DNA from: Rubritalea squalenifaciens DSM 18772
Lineage (GTDB): Bacteria > Verrucomicrobiota > Verrucomicrobiia > Verrucomicrobiales > Akkermansiaceae
DNA length: 64,000 bases
Assembly: GCF_900141815.1 (NCBI RefSeq)
Contig: NZ_FQYR01000004.1
Coordinates: forward strand, 434,001-498,000
Direction: 5' to 3'
Shown here: positions 43,635-53,307 of the stretch, piece after piece
Layout of the letters: every line of letters starts with the position of its first letter
How positions within the stretch are numbered: the first letter of the stretch is position 1
Notes under the pieces: model-generated
The model's database searches: none
The model's input: the letters and a program-made list of their open reading frames with translations, nothing else
What the model was told of the DNA's origin: nothing
Made by a program: the position numbers and the translations under genes

Positions 43635-44453
43635 TTACTGTGAGTGCAAATTTTTGTACACTGGGCAGATACTTACATACTGATTGTCGGCTTTCAGGAT
43701 TAACGGGAGATTTGTGCTTTTTGCGTCATCGAGCTCTGAGCGCGGAACTGTGACGATGATGCTGCCATCTTCTTGATACGTGATCAGCTGCTTCTTGTCT
43801 GAGCTGATCTGACCGTCTTCAGAAAATAAGTAGATGTTCTTAGGCTTGGTGTTTCTTGGAGGTCTGATTAACACTTTGATTTGAGGAGCGCCGATTTTGC
43901 TGAGGACGGAAGCTTTCCAGAGGGGATTAGCTTTGGGAATTTGCTGCCGGGCTTGTTCAATGAGCTTGAGGTGGACTGGGGATGCTACGGGGGTGTCGGA
44001 GACCTGAAGTGGTAACTTGAGGGTTTCCGTGCCCGGAAAACATTCTTTGGCGCAGCACATCCACGAGGCAAAGGCCTCTACAGAAATACTGTCAGTGGAG
44101 ATGGTCTTCGGTGGATTTAAGGTAACCAGGAGTGTGACATCGCGCTCGTAACCGTGGCAGGAGTACTCAGCCATGAAGCTCTTCTCAGGATAGGGCCATT
44201 GAATCTCTGAAACTGAAAAACCATCCGGAAGTTTCCATTCCAGTTGGGTAGGCATGCCTACGATACCCGGACTCTTCCAGTAGGTGTGAAAGCCCGGCTT
44301 GTGCTTGAGGTGGACCCCCAGAGTCACCGGCTTTCCTGGAGTGATGGTCTTGCTCTCTGCGATCAGAGAGATTTCCAAGCCATCATGCTCACCAGCCATC
44401 AGTATACTTGGCAGGAGGGTGGAGATTAGTAGACAAAAGTGCGTGAGCTTCAT
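43635..44453 (-). CDS. DsbD N-terminal-domain-like periplasmic protein
   Basis: 272 residues from ATG 44453 (Met-Lys-Leu-Thr-His), which gives a clear signal peptide. The body matches the DsbD alpha-domain pattern: Ile-Thr-Pro-Gly-Lys-Pro, Lys-Pro-Gly-Phe-His-Thr-Tyr-Trp-Lys, and the Cys cluster Trp-Met-Cys-Cys-Ala-Lys-Glu-Cys-Phe-Pro-Gly where DsbD carries its redox pair. It lacks the eight-helix membrane domain and the thioredoxin domain, so it can only relay thiol electrons, or bind a substrate, if a partner exists. It is the first gene of an operon with the large cupredoxin fusion, only four bases upstream, which suggests a shared redox or copper-site job (inference). Confidence 0.82.
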   Translation of the reverse strand: MKLTHFCLLISTLLPSILMAGEHDGLEISLIAESKTITPGKPVTLGVHLKHKPGFHTYWKSPGIVGMPTQLEWKLPDGFSVSEIQWPYPEKSFMAEYSCHGYERDVTLLVTLNPPKTISTDSISVEAFASWMCCAKECFPGTETLKLPLQVSDTPVASPVHLKLIEQARQQIPKANPLWKASVLSKIGAPQIKVLIRPPRNTKPKNIYLFSEDGQISSDKKQLITYQEDGSIIVTVPRSELDDAKSTNLPLILKADNQYVSICPVYKNLHSQ

Positions 44454-44856
44454 TTTTAACAGTCTGTTTAACTTAGCGTGCATCTGACTATACGATACAT
44501 GACAAATTCCAGGAACATTTCAGCAAGTCTTGGTAACTTTAGGATGCATCGGAAAATCAAGTAGTTATGGTTTGATTTATACTTAAGTTAATTATTTACA
44601 ACGCTTTGATGTCTGTTCTTGAGGGAGTATTAGAACAAGAGTGTGCAAGCTCCAGTCCACTAGTTAAAAAGCTTTTCATGAACGGATTATTAGAATTTGT
44701 TCATGTATTAGGATCAGTGAGTTATCATGTTTTTTGGATAGTGGTGATATTTTGAACAATGTCTTGACGAGGGCCTCATTTTTAGAGAAACGAAGTGACC
44801 CCGATAACTTGGCGAGAGTTAGCAAAACTGCCTCAAACCTTTATCCTCCCGAAGAA
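44454..44856. other. Intergenic region upstream of a PEP-CTERM gene
   Basis: About 400 A+T-rich bases between divergent genes. An inverted repeat catgaac/gttcatg (44677-44683 and 44699-44705, 15-base spacer) is the only clear structure. An open frame runs from 44734 into the PEP-CTERM gene but the extra 41 codons lack a signal peptide and are taken as leader. Confidence 0.5.
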
Positions 44857-45747
44857 ATGAAATTAAGAAACTTGTGTATAGGTACAGCTCTCGTGCTGGC
44901 CTCTAGTAGTGTGTCCTACGCAGCAGTCAGCATCGCGTCTGACTCCTTAAATAGTTCTTGGACTCAGATGACCTATGCTGGTCTTGGTGAATATGATTAC
45001 ATTCAAGATGAGCAGGCGACAAATTCCGAGTCTGATATCGTAGGTAATACCAACAACTCCTCCTTCTATACCTTTTACGATACTAATGGTACTCTCCCTA
45101 CCAATGATGATGTAATCGGCTATCGTGTGCGAGTTGCTGGTGATAAGAAGAGTGATGGTCAGTTCGGCCAGGTGGTATTCGTAGGTATGGATCTCGATGG
45201 AGATTTTGCCCTCGATGTCTTTGCCGGTGTGTCCTTTTCGGGATCTACCGAAATCATCGGTTTGTTTGAGGCAGGTAATGACCTGAACAACTCACCGAGT
45301 ACGACCTCCATCAGCGGCATCAGCTCCACGTATCAGAATCCTGCGGTAGACGGTGATAACTTCAGCTTCAGAGCGGTTACCGTTGCAGATGGTGGTACGA
45401 CAACCGATGTTGATGCAGGTAATCCTGGGAAGGCATCAGGAACTGATTTCTACATCAGCTTCTCCATGCCCTACAGTGATCTGGCCGGCTTCGCAGCAGA
45501 CAAAGGCATCGCCTTTGGTCCGGATACTCCAATCAGCTACGTATTGGCTACAGCCACTCAGGACAACAGCTTGAACCAGGACTTCAATGGTCTGCCAAAG
45601 AACTTCGATGGCACCACAACTTGGGAAGAGCACGGTGTTCTCACTGAGCCAAAGACCGTAACAGGTGCATCCGTACCTGAACCAAGCTCTGTGTTTCTCA
45701 CAGGTTTGGCTGGACTTGCTTTCCTGTTCAGACGCTCCCGTAAATAA
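44857..45747 (+). CDS. PEP-CTERM sorting-domain secreted protein
   Basis: 296 residues from ATG 44857 (Met-Lys-Leu-Arg-Asn), the start that yields a signal peptide ending near Ser-Tyr-Ala-Ala. The body is Asp/Ser/Thr/Gly rich and beta-type, with Asp-Leu-Asp-Gly-Asp near 102-107 resembling a calcium-binding loop. The tail VPEPSSVFLTGLAGLAFLFR and final Arg-Ser-Arg-Lys is a PEP-CTERM signal. Body function unknown. A strong terminator follows. Confidence 0.87.
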   Translation: MKLRNLCIGTALVLASSSVSYAAVSIASDSLNSSWTQMTYAGLGEYDYIQDEQATNSESDIVGNTNNSSFYTFYDTNGTLPTNDDVIGYRVRVAGDKKSDGQFGQVVFVGMDLDGDFALDVFAGVSFSGSTEIIGLFEAGNDLNNSPSTTSISGISSTYQNPAVDGDNFSFRAVTVADGGTTTDVDAGNPGKASGTDFYISFSMPYSDLAGFAADKGIAFGPDTPISYVLATATQDNSLNQDFNGLPKNFDGTTTWEEHGVLTEPKTVTGASVPEPSSVFLTGLAGLAFLFRRSRK

Positions 45748-45771
45748 TATTTTTAGATACTAGAAATCACG

Positions 45772-45806
45772 TTTTTTAAGGCTCCTCACTGAGAGGAGCC
45801 TTTTTT
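45772..45806. terminator. Bidirectional terminator
   Basis: Stem aaggctcctc/gaggagcctt with a five-base loop, T-run after it and A-run on the other strand. It serves the PEP-CTERM gene and the convergent helicase gene. Confidence 0.9.
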
Positions 45807-45810
45807 ATGT

Positions 45811-48360
45811 TCATGAACTCATGACGGGGCCAATGCCTTCCAGCGTGAGGTGGAGTGTGCCTGTCTCATCGCTTCGCTTGAGGTCAAGCAGCAGGCTGAG
45901 CTGCCAGTCGTTTAGGTTATCCGGGTCAGTGATAGTCTGGGTGATTCTTTTGTGAGGTGAATCAGGCAGGTCGCAGACTTGGAGGTGTTTCTTGTTTCTG
46001 GCTTCAGGGTCCAGACGGATGTCGTGGTGCTCCTCGTAGTAATCGTCGAGTATCTGGTCAAAGCGTGCCGTAGTCCATGGAGCTCCCGTGGCGTCTATGG
46101 GCTGGATTCTCTCCAGTAGGCCCGTGAAATCCTCGTGATGGAGGCGCTTTACAAGTTCAAAGACTTGGTTGTGTAGCAATCGGGCGAAGGCTCTTTTGTC
46201 TCTCGTGATCGGGGCCTTGTCAGGAGTGGCTTGGTCCCGCATGGACTCAGGTACGTAATCGGGATTGCGTAGGGTTTCCCATTCGTCGAGCAGGGAGGAG
46301 TCAACATTGGTGAGGTGGTCTCGGAAATATTCTTCGGCCTCGATGACTTCCTCGGTTTTGAAGTTTGGCGGAACGGTCTGTGCAAGCACTTTGTAAACTT
46401 CTGATAAGTGGCGCAGGAGAATGGCTTCCGAGCGTTCCAGTTTGTAGGTCTTGATGTAATCCTCAAAGGACATGAAGTCCTCAAACATCTCTCTAGCGAT
46501 GTTTTTGGGGCGAATATTTTCTGCTTCCAGCCAGGGATGCTTGGCTCGGAATGTGTTGAAGGTTTGGAAGATGAAGTCCTTGCCAGGCATGGGGTGGGTG
46601 ACTTGTTCCAGTCGCTCCATGCGTTCGTTGTAGTCGACTCCGTCCTCTTTTAACTCTGAGATGAGTTCGCTCTTTCGCTTGTTGACTTGGGCTTTGAGGA
46701 TAGCAGCTGGATGCTCCAGAATGGCTTCTACCAAGCTCAGCAGGTTGAGGACGTAGTCAGGAGCCTCTTGATCGAGTTGGGGAATGGCTTCCAGAAGCCA
46801 GAGGCCAAGTGCCTGATTCATGGTAAAGTCTTCCTGTAGGTCGACATGGTATTCCACCTTGGGGGTGTTTGGTTCTGCAGAGCGCTTGGATGGAGGGATG
46901 ATCGTCAGCACTCCGCCCCGCACAAGGGCGATGAACATGGAGCGGGCACGCTTGCGGAGTTTGGCCTTGGAAGCCTCTGTCTCGTGACTGTCCTCGATAA
47001 GTTTCTTGAGAGCGGTACAGCCGTCTTCGTTGCGGCGGGATAGCGTATTGAGAAGTAGATTGTGGCGCAGGTTGAAGGAGGACTTGAGAGCCTCAGGCGG
47101 GGAGATGATGAGTTTCTGAAAGGTATCTTCCGTCCAGTTGACGAAGCCGTTTTCCGGAGGCTTCTTTTTGACGAATTTCTTTTTCTTGGCAGAAGCCGCC
47201 GCTTTGGCTTCGAGGCGGATGTTTTCAATGACGTGCTCAGGAGCTTGTGCGACGACATAACCGATGTCATCAAACCCACGGCGGCCGGCTCGACCTGCGA
47301 TCTGCTTGAAGTCGCGGACGGTGAGAATTTTGGTGCCTGATCCATCGAACTTGCAAAGCTGGGTAAAGAGGACGGAGCGGATGGGGACATTGACGCCTAC
47401 ACCTAGGGTGTCCGTTCCACAGATCACCTTGAGTAGTCCCTTCTGTGTGAGCTTTTCCACCAGTACGCGATACTTGGGAAGAAGGCCTGCGTGGTGAATG
47501 CCGATACCGTGGCGCAGCAGTTTGGCGATTTCCTTCCCATAGGGGGATCGGAAGTTGGCTTCGGTGAGCGCTTTGGATATTTCTTGTTTCTCTTCTTTGC
47601 TGCAGAAATTATGAGACAGGAGGGATTGGGCTGATTCCGCACAGGCTCTTTGAGCGAAGTGGACCAGATAGACGGGGGCTTTTCCGTCTTCGACGAGTTC
47701 AGCCACTTTTTCCGTGAGTGGAATTTCCGAGTAGTCAAACTCCAGCGGCACAGGACGCTGGTCGGACTGGACAAGTACGGTCTCTGCTCCAGTCAAAGTG
47801 TTCAAAGTATCTGAGAATAATGCGGTGTCCCCAATCGTGGCAGACATCAGTAGGAAGCGAGACTGGGGCAAGGTAAGAAGCGGTACTTGCCAGGCGATGC
47901 CGCGCTCTGGGTCTGAGTAGTAATGAAACTCATCCATGATGACGTCATCAACCTTGGCGAGTGCGCCCTCGCGTAGAGCCATGTTAGAGAGGATTTCAGC
48001 GGTGCAGCATATGACTGGGGCTGTCGGGTTGACCGTGGCATCCCCAGTAATCATGCCTACATTGTCAGCTCCGAAGGCGCTACAGAGTGAGAGGAATTTC
48101 TCATTGGCCAAGGCTTTGATAGGTACTGTGTAGTAGGAGGTGCGCCCTAAACACAGTGCACGGTAATGCATGGCCAAAGCGACCATGGATTTTCCTGAGC
48201 CGGTGGGCGTATTAAGGATGACATTTGAACCATTGAAGAGTTCGAGAATGGCTTCTTCTTGGTGGTCGTATAGCTCGACTCCAGCTTCCACGACGGTTTC
48301 CAAGAAGGTATTGAGGATGTCGTCATTGTCGTAGTTGCCATCAGGTTTGCGGAGCTGCAT
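45811..48360 (-). CDS. Ski2-like DEAD/DEAH-box helicase with DUF3516 region
   Basis: 849 residues. The helicase core has Walker A Thr-Pro-Thr-Gly-Ser-Gly-Lys-Ser near 55, the Walker B box Asp-Glu-Phe-His-Tyr-Tyr near 142, Ser-Ala-Thr near 175 and the motif VI region [10 protein letters not shown] near 366. The second half (about 400-849) is the alpha-helical DUF3516-type region. This family is present in many bacteria and is related to eukaryotic Ski2/Mtr4 RNA helicases; its bacterial role is not well known. Cytoplasmic. Confidence 0.88.
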   Translation of the reverse strand: MQLRKPDGNYDNDDILNTFLETVVEAGVELYDHQEEAILELFNGSNVILNTPTGSGKSMVALAMHYRALCLGRTSYYTVPIKALANEKFLSLCSAFGADNVGMITGDATVNPTAPVICCTAEILSNMALREGALAKVDDVIMDEFHYYSDPERGIAWQVPLLTLPQSRFLLMSATIGDTALFSDTLNTLTGAETVLVQSDQRPVPLEFDYSEIPLTEKVAELVEDGKAPVYLVHFAQRACAESAQSLLSHNFCSKEEKQEISKALTEANFRSPYGKEIAKLLRHGIGIHHAGLLPKYRVLVEKLTQKGLLKVICGTDTLGVGVNVPIRSVLFTQLCKFDGSGTKILTVRDFKQIAGRAGRRGFDDIGYVVAQAPEHVIENIRLEAKAAASAKKKKFVKKKPPENGFVNWTEDTFQKLIISPPEALKSSFNLRHNLLLNTLSRRNEDGCTALKKLIEDSHETEASKAKLRKRARSMFIALVRGGVLTIIPPSKRSAEPNTPKVEYHVDLQEDFTMNQALGLWLLEAIPQLDQEAPDYVLNLLSLVEAILEHPAAILKAQVNKRKSELISELKEDGVDYNERMERLEQVTHPMPGKDFIFQTFNTFRAKHPWLEAENIRPKNIAREMFEDFMSFEDYIKTYKLERSEAILLRHLSEVYKVLAQTVPPNFKTEEVIEAEEYFRDHLTNVDSSLLDEWETLRNPDYVPESMRDQATPDKAPITRDKRAFARLLHNQVFELVKRLHHEDFTGLLERIQPIDATGAPWTTARFDQILDDYYEEHHDIRLDPEARNKKHLQVCDLPDSPHKRITQTITDPDNLNDWQLSLLLDLKRSDETGTLHLTLEGIGPVMSS

Positions 48361-48467
48361 GCGGGTAGTGGGAAGGAAAATGCTCCTGTGGGGAAGGGCT
48401 AAATGGAAAAATTAACGCTCATGGTAAGTTTGAGCTTTTCTGGGCGTGTTTGTGGTCAGAGATTCGA

Positions 48468-48794
48468 ATGATACTGACGGATGTGATCATCACCAACTGT
48501 GGTAATTCGCCTCTCACCTGGTTTGATTGGCTCTATGTTTCCTTTAACTGGGGGGAGGCAGCTGCATGGTTAGGCTTGGCCCTATTCATCTGTGGGCGAT
48601 TTCTCAGAGAGAGAAAGACAAGGCTTGAGCTGGTCTATGCTTTCTGCGTCGCTGCGTTTGGTCTCACGGATGCGTTAGAGGTTTACCAGCTGACTGTAGG
48701 CTTGCTACTGACCAAAGCGCTGGTCTTGCTGAGCATTCTAGTATGCAGGAATTGTGTTTCCCGGGCGTATGGAGAACACAAGATATTGCTCTAA
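48468..48794 (+). CDS. Small membrane protein of unknown function
   Basis: 108 residues from ATG 48468 (Met-Ile-Leu-Thr-Asp); a TTG at 48450 is an alternative. Three hydrophobic segments (about 27-45, 55-72 and 76-92) with two Cys pairs near the ends (Asn-Cys-Gly-Asn; Cys-Arg-Asn-Cys). No family recognised. It is divergent from the helicase and convergent with clpX, followed by a strong terminator. Confidence 0.65.
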   Translation: MILTDVIITNCGNSPLTWFDWLYVSFNWGEAAAWLGLALFICGRFLRERKTRLELVYAFCVAAFGLTDALEVYQLTVGLLLTKALVLLSILVCRNCVSRAYGEHKILL

Positions 48795-48798
48795 AAGA

Positions 48799-48830
48799 AA
48801 AACCCCGCAGGTTGTACCCTGCGGGGTTTG
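48799..48830. terminator. Bidirectional terminator, serves clpX
   Basis: Perfect 11-bp stem aaccccgcagg/cctgcggggtt with a 5-7 base loop and flanking A and T runs. Confidence 0.92.
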
Positions 48831-48853
48831 GAGAATTGAATGAAGGGCCTTAT

Positions 48854-50143
48854 TTAAGCTGCGTCAGCATTGCGCTTTTTACGGAGGATGGGATCCTTGT
48901 CGCCTTCCACGACCGAGCGGTTGATCGTCACGCTTTCAATATCCTTACGAGATGGGATGTCGTACATGATATCGAGCATCAGTTTCTCAAGGATGGAGCG
49001 AAGGGCGCGAGCACCAGTGCCACGTTCGATGGCTTCCTCGGCAAGGGCTGTGAGACCATCCTTGGTGATCTTCAGTTTCACCTCGTTCATGCCGAGAAGC
49101 TTCTGGTATTGCTTGACCATGGCGTTCTTTGGCTCGGTGAGGATCTTGACGAGTTCATCTTCGGTGAGCTTGCGCAGTGCGGAGAAGACTGGAAGTCGAC
49201 CAATAAATTCTGGAATCAATCCGAAGTGGAGTAGGTCTTCCGGTTGTACACGATTGAGCAGATTCGGGTCTTCCTCATGTTTGCGGTCTTCTTCTGATAC
49301 CTTGAAGCCGAGTGTGCGCTTGCCAAGACGGTCGCGAACGAGATCTTCCATGCCGACGAATGCGCCACCACAGATGAAGAGAATTTTTTCGGTGTTTACC
49401 TGAATGTACTCCTGCTGTGGGTGCTTGCGGCCACCTTGTGGTGGTACGTTGCAGATAGTACCTTCGAGGATCTTAAGCAGGGCTTGCTGGACACCTTCAC
49501 CGGATACGTCACGTGTGATGGAGACGTTCTCGGTCTTGCGGCCGATTTTGTCGATTTCATCCACGTAGATGATACCACGCTCGGCGCGCTCCACATCGAA
49601 GTCGGCTGCCTGAAGGAGGCGAAGGATGATGTTTTCCACGTCTTCACCCACATAGCCAGCTTCGGTAAGAGTCGTAGCGTCTACAATGGTGAAAGGAACG
49701 TCCAGAACGCGTGCTAGCGTACGGGCGAGGAGGGTTTTGCCTGAGCCGGTAGGTCCAAGCATGAGAATGTTTGACTTCTCGATCTCTACGCCGTCGAGTT
49801 CTTCGTCATGCACGTGATCGTCCTGGCGGAGGCGCTGATAGTGGTTGTAGACAGCGACAGCGAGTGTCTTTTTGGCGTTTTCTTGGCCGATGATGTAGTC
49901 ATCGAGCTTCTTGCAGATGTCTGCCGGGGTTAAGCTTTCAGTGGCTGGTCCTTCCGGGGCATCAATATCAGTCGGGGAATCTGCGTATTTCTTAACTCCA
50001 TTAAGTTCCTTTTGAAGAATCGTGGAGCAAACTTCGATACATTCATCGCAAATGTATACGCCTGGTCCGGCTATGAGTTTGCGCACTTCGGAGTGACTTT
50101 TGCCACAGAAGGAGCACATAGTAAGGTTGGTAGATCGAGCCAT
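48854..50143 (-). CDS. clpX: ATP-dependent Clp protease ATP-binding subunit ClpX
   Basis: 429 residues. N-terminal zinc-binding domain with Cys10, Cys13, Cys32 and Cys35 (CSFC and CDEC). Walker A GPTGSGKT and Walker B Ile-Tyr-Val-Asp-Glu-Ile-Asp follow; the pore loop Gly-Tyr-Val-Gly-Glu is present near 160, and the ClpP-docking loop Ile-Gly-Arg near 303 (Phe-Ile-Gly-Arg-Leu-Pro). It unfolds tagged proteins and feeds ClpP. It lies downstream of tig and clpP on the same strand, with one unknown gene between. Confidence 0.97.
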   Translation of the reverse strand: MARSTNLTMCSFCGKSHSEVRKLIAGPGVYICDECIEVCSTILQKELNGVKKYADSPTDIDAPEGPATESLTPADICKKLDDYIIGQENAKKTLAVAVYNHYQRLRQDDHVHDEELDGVEIEKSNILMLGPTGSGKTLLARTLARVLDVPFTIVDATTLTEAGYVGEDVENIILRLLQAADFDVERAERGIIYVDEIDKIGRKTENVSITRDVSGEGVQQALLKILEGTICNVPPQGGRKHPQQEYIQVNTEKILFICGGAFVGMEDLVRDRLGKRTLGFKVSEEDRKHEEDPNLLNRVQPEDLLHFGLIPEFIGRLPVFSALRKLTEDELVKILTEPKNAMVKQYQKLLGMNEVKLKITKDGLTALAEEAIERGTGARALRSILEKLMLDIMYDIPSRKDIESVTINRSVVEGDKDPILRKKRNADAA

Positions 50144-50359
50144 GAGGTGAAAGTGTTAACGTATTGTGTATCGTTTGAAGATGATGCCTAAACAGCGATG
50201 CATCAAGGAGGATTTGTAGCATATTGTCTCCGCAAACTGTCATCGCTAGTGCAAGACGCTGATCCAGTGAGACTGTGCTAATGGCTGGAATCAGTCAAAT
50301 ACAGGACGGGGCGTATGCCGAAATTTGCCAATCCCGCGCCTCTTTCGGTCAAAAGCCAG

Positions 50360-50968
50360 TTAATCGCCATGGATAGTGTAGATGATGACATCTTGGGCCT
50401 TAGAGGATGGGTTGGTGACTTCCCGTTTGCTATCTAGTGATAAATCCATGCTGTCAAACAGCGTTCGGACGAGTGGGAAGTCTTTCGGGGAGCGCATCAG
50501 AAAGCCTTTGAAATTTTGGTGGAGTTTTTCGATGTAATGCAGGGGGACGTAATTGTCCTTTGGAATGACTTCATCGTATTCAGCTATCTTGATTGGGCGG
50601 TTACCTGGGATGGCGAACAAGTTGACGCGTGAAGCGTTTAAAGACGGCTGGCTACAATATTTCACTCTCCGAGTCATTCTGATGATATCGGCGTGCTTGT
50701 CTCTCAGCTTTGGGTGCCAAAGTTTGTGGCTCAGGTCCGCGCGGTAATAAACCAATGAATAGTCGTATGCTTCTGATAGTGGCTTTTGAGAGTAATGGGA
50801 GAGTTTGATGCGGATAGCTGCTGTGTGATTTAGATCCACAGCTTTGGTTCTCGTGGAGCTGAAGGTTCCAAGTTCGGAGCCAAAGTAAAGGAGGCGAAAT
50901 GCTGAGCACGTAGAGCTGTAGACATCACCTAAAGGAAGGTCGTAGAAATATTGGTGGGAGGAATTCAT
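50360..50968 (-). CDS. Protein of unknown function between clpP and clpX
   Basis: 202 residues from ATG 50968 (Met-Asn-Ser-Ser). No signal peptide or membrane helix; rich in Tyr, His, Lys and Ser with a basic pI expected. Motifs such as Ser-Thr-Cys-Ser-Ala-Phe-Arg-Leu-Leu-Tyr-Phe-Gly are seen but no known family. It ends with an Ile-Ile-Tyr-Thr-Ile-His-Gly-Asp strand. It sits on the same strand as clpP and clpX but a terminator separates it from clpP, so it has its own promoter. A 216-base gap follows to clpX with no terminator visible. Confidence 0.65.
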   Translation of the reverse strand: MNSSHQYFYDLPLGDVYSSTCSAFRLLYFGSELGTFSSTRTKAVDLNHTAAIRIKLSHYSQKPLSEAYDYSLVYYRADLSHKLWHPKLRDKHADIIRMTRRVKYCSQPSLNASRVNLFAIPGNRPIKIAEYDEVIPKDNYVPLHYIEKLHQNFKGFLMRSPKDFPLVRTLFDSMDLSLDSKREVTNPSSKAQDVIIYTIHGD

Positions 50969-51044
50969 CTTGGGGGGATGATAAGTTCTCAACTATTATT
51001 TCCATGACTTGGAGTTGTGTAAATATAATATTGGATAGCTGATG

Positions 51045-51080
51045 CAAAAAAAGGCAACGGATGGAGTATCCGTTGCCTTT
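51045..51080 (-). terminator. Rho-independent terminator of tig-clpP
   Basis: Perfect 12-bp stem aaaggcaacgga/tccgttgccttt with a seven-base loop; on the minus strand a run of seven T follows. It ends transcription 22 bases after clpP. Confidence 0.92.
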
Positions 51081-51102
51081 AGTAAATCGGTCGATACGTG
51101 GA

Positions 51103-51762
51103 TTACTTGTCGTCTTCAGTAGGTACTTCGCTACGGTTCTCGAGGACCTTGTCGACGAGGCCGTATTCGGTAGCTTCTGCTGCAGACATGTAGTTGTCGC
51201 GGTCGGCGTCTTTCTCGATCTGCTTGGCAGTCTTGCCGGTGTGTTTGGCGAGGATCTCGTTGAGACGAGACTTAAGGCCGTACATGAACTTCACGGTGCG
51301 CTCCACATCGGAAGCTGTGCCCTGAGCACCACCAGAGACCTGGTGGATCATGACGTGTGAGTTCGGCAGGCAGAAACGCTTCCCTTTGGTTCCAGCAGTA
51401 AGAAGAACGGCGCCCATGGAGGCGGCGATACCGATGCAGTAGGTGTTCACATCACATGTGAGGAACTGCATGGTGTCGTACATCGCCAGACCCGCAGTCA
51501 CAGAGCCGCCAGGTGAGTTGATGTAGACGTGGATGTCCTTCTTGGGATCCTGCATCTGAAGGAAGAGCATCTGGGCGATGACGGCGTTAGCCACGTTGTC
51601 ATCGATGGCGGTGCCGATGAAGATGATTCTGTCCTTCAGCAAGCGTGAATAGATGTCGTATCCACGCTCACCTCTACCGTCCTGTTCGATGACAGTCGGA
51701 ATAGGGTAGTAGTTCCCTTGTGGGACCATTGGGTTGATTTCGTTAGAAATGGAATTATGCAT
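51103..51762 (-). CDS. clpP: ATP-dependent Clp protease proteolytic subunit ClpP
   Basis: 219 residues from ATG 51762, whose ATG overlaps the last codons of tig. Catalytic Ser in Gly-Ile-Ala-Ala-Ser-Met-Gly-Ala, His in Asn-Ser-His-Val-Met-Ile-His-Gln and Asp in the Arg-Asp-Asn-Tyr region are all present, as is the hydrophobic Tyr-Ile-Asn-Ser-Pro-Gly-Gly. It forms the double-heptamer protease with ClpX. Translationally coupled to tig, so the trigger factor and protease are co-expressed. Confidence 0.97.
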   Translation of the reverse strand: MHNSISNEINPMVPQGNYYPIPTVIEQDGRGERGYDIYSRLLKDRIIFIGTAIDDNVANAVIAQMLFLQMQDPKKDIHVYINSPGGSVTAGLAMYDTMQFLTCDVNTYCIGIAASMGAVLLTAGTKGKRFCLPNSHVMIHQVSGGAQGTASDVERTVKFMYGLKSRLNEILAKHTGKTAKQIEKDADRDNYMSAAEATEYGLVDKVLENRSEVPTEDDK

Positions 51763-53086
51763 CTGCAGTTTCAGTTTCTTTTTCGGTTGTACCACTAACC
51801 TTTGCGTTATCTACGAGGAAGTCAATGGTCTTACCGATAAGAACAGAATTTCTTACATTCTGGATGGCGTTCGCCTTCTGAAGTTCTTTGATGTATTTCT
51901 TCACTGGCTTTTGCGCCTGCTGGGCAAGCTGATGGATGCGCTGAAGTACGTCTTGGTCCTCAACCTTGATCTCTTCTTTGAAGGCGATCTCCTGAAGGAT
52001 GAAGTTGGTCTTGAGGTTGGTACGTGCCTGCTTCTCAGCAGCTTCCATGATTTCGTCCTGCTGCTCGTTGATCTGCTCTTCAGTCATTCCCTGCTGGAAT
52101 CCACGCTGAGCCATCTGGTTGGCATTGCCTTGTGTTTCGGCCTGAACGAGTTCTTCTGGAAGTTCGAATTCAACAGCTTCGTTGAGGAATTCTACGATCT
52201 GGTTCACCTTGGCATCAGCTGCATTGCGCTTCTTCTCTTGCTCAAGTTGCTGAGTGATGACTTCCTTGAGTTCTTCAAGGCCTTTCTCTGGGATCAGTTT
52301 GCCTGCGAACTCGTCGTTGAGCTCTGGAAGCTCCTGCTCCTTAACGCCAGTGACGGTAACGTCGAAGGTAACTTCTGCACCACGGAGTTCAGTGATTGGG
52401 AACTCATCGTTGAGGGTGATGGTGATATCCTTCTTGTCGTCCTGCTTAAGACCTACAAGCTGGAGAGGGAAACCGGTCAGGAAGGAGTCTTCCTCAACCT
52501 TGACCCAGTGACCTTCACGGCCTTCGAGGAAGCCTGCTGGCTTGCCGATGGCTTCAGCGACAGGCTTGCCGTCTGTGGTGGCGGAGAAATTGATGATGGC
52601 GAAATCGCCTTCAGCTACTTCACGCTCGACGTCTTTGAAATCTGCGAAACGTGCGCGGAGGTCTTCGAGGGACTTGTCGATGTCCTCGTCTGTGACTTCT
52701 TCGCTCTGGCCTTCGATCTCGATACCTTTGTATTCTGGAAGTTCGAATTCAGGAGCGAGGATCACAGATGTGCTGAATGTGAGAGTGCCGTCTTCTTTGA
52801 AGTCGATGTCCTGAGGATTCTTTACACTGAGGACCTTGAGGTCTTCGCTCTTGATGGCTTCCTGGCAACCTTCGTTGACGAGGCGGGAAGTGAGCTCCTC
52901 TGTGATTTCAGTAGCGTAGCGCTTCTCGACGATGCTCACAGGTGCTTTACCTGGGCGGAAACCTTTAATCTTAGCTTGGTTGGAGTAAGCTTTAACGATG
53001 GACTCACGCTCGGAGGCCACTTTGTCTGCTGGCACCTCAACATTCACTGTTGCGGAGCATGTGTTCTTTTCTACTGTGATATTCAT
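51755..53086 (-). CDS. tig: Trigger factor, ribosome-bound chaperone
   Basis: 443 residues. The ribosome-binding domain has the signature Gly-Phe-Arg-Pro-Gly-Lys-Ala-Pro (about 40-47). A PPIase (FKBP-like) domain (about 150-240) and a long helical C-terminal domain follow. It folds nascent chains at the ribosome exit tunnel and acts as a peptidyl-prolyl isomerase. It is the first gene of tig-clpP, with an eight-base overlap. The sequence is Glu/Lys-rich, which also produces a long antisense open frame that is not a gene. Confidence 0.96.
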   Translation of the reverse strand: MNITVEKNTCSATVNVEVPADKVASERESIVKAYSNQAKIKGFRPGKAPVSIVEKRYATEITEELTSRLVNEGCQEAIKSEDLKVLSVKNPQDIDFKEDGTLTFSTSVILAPEFELPEYKGIEIEGQSEEVTDEDIDKSLEDLRARFADFKDVEREVAEGDFAIINFSATTDGKPVAEAIGKPAGFLEGREGHWVKVEEDSFLTGFPLQLVGLKQDDKKDITITLNDEFPITELRGAEVTFDVTVTGVKEQELPELNDEFAGKLIPEKGLEELKEVITQQLEQEKKRNAADAKVNQIVEFLNEAVEFELPEELVQAETQGNANQMAQRGFQQGMTEEQINEQQDEIMEAAEKQARTNLKTNFILQEIAFKEEIKVEDQDVLQRIHQLAQQAQKPVKKYIKELQKANAIQNVRNSVLIGKTIDFLVDNAKVSGTTEKETETADA

Positions 53087-53148
53087 GACGAAAATGTTCT
53101 GATTGCCTGCCAGTCTGTCACTTGGCGGATTGATTTGGGCGAAGCGGG

Positions 53149-53177
53149 ACGCTAGGTGAGAATTCAGGGAAGGTCAA
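53149..53177 (-). promoter_or_regulatory. Possible sigma-70-type promoter of tig-clpP
   Basis: On the minus strand TTGACC (53172-53177) and TAGCGT (53149-53154) are 17 bases apart, about 63 bases before the tig start. The -35 box is near consensus, the -10 box is poor. Confidence 0.35.
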
Positions 53178-53307
53178 CGGGGTTTTTAGCCCACTTGACA
53201 GCGAATTTCAGCTACAGAGCAGCGAAACAGGCCTTTGTGGAGACTTTTTCAAGCGGTTTCTAGAAATAGGAGAGATCTGAGTAGCTTGGTGTGTGGTTTT
53301 AAGTGTC

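Noticed and set aside
51734-53155. Long open frame (473 codons) on the plus strand opposite tig
   Set aside because: It is Phe/Leu/Asp-rich antisense to the Lys/Glu-rich trigger factor, has no domain and crosses the tig/clpP coupling point. Trigger factor is certain.
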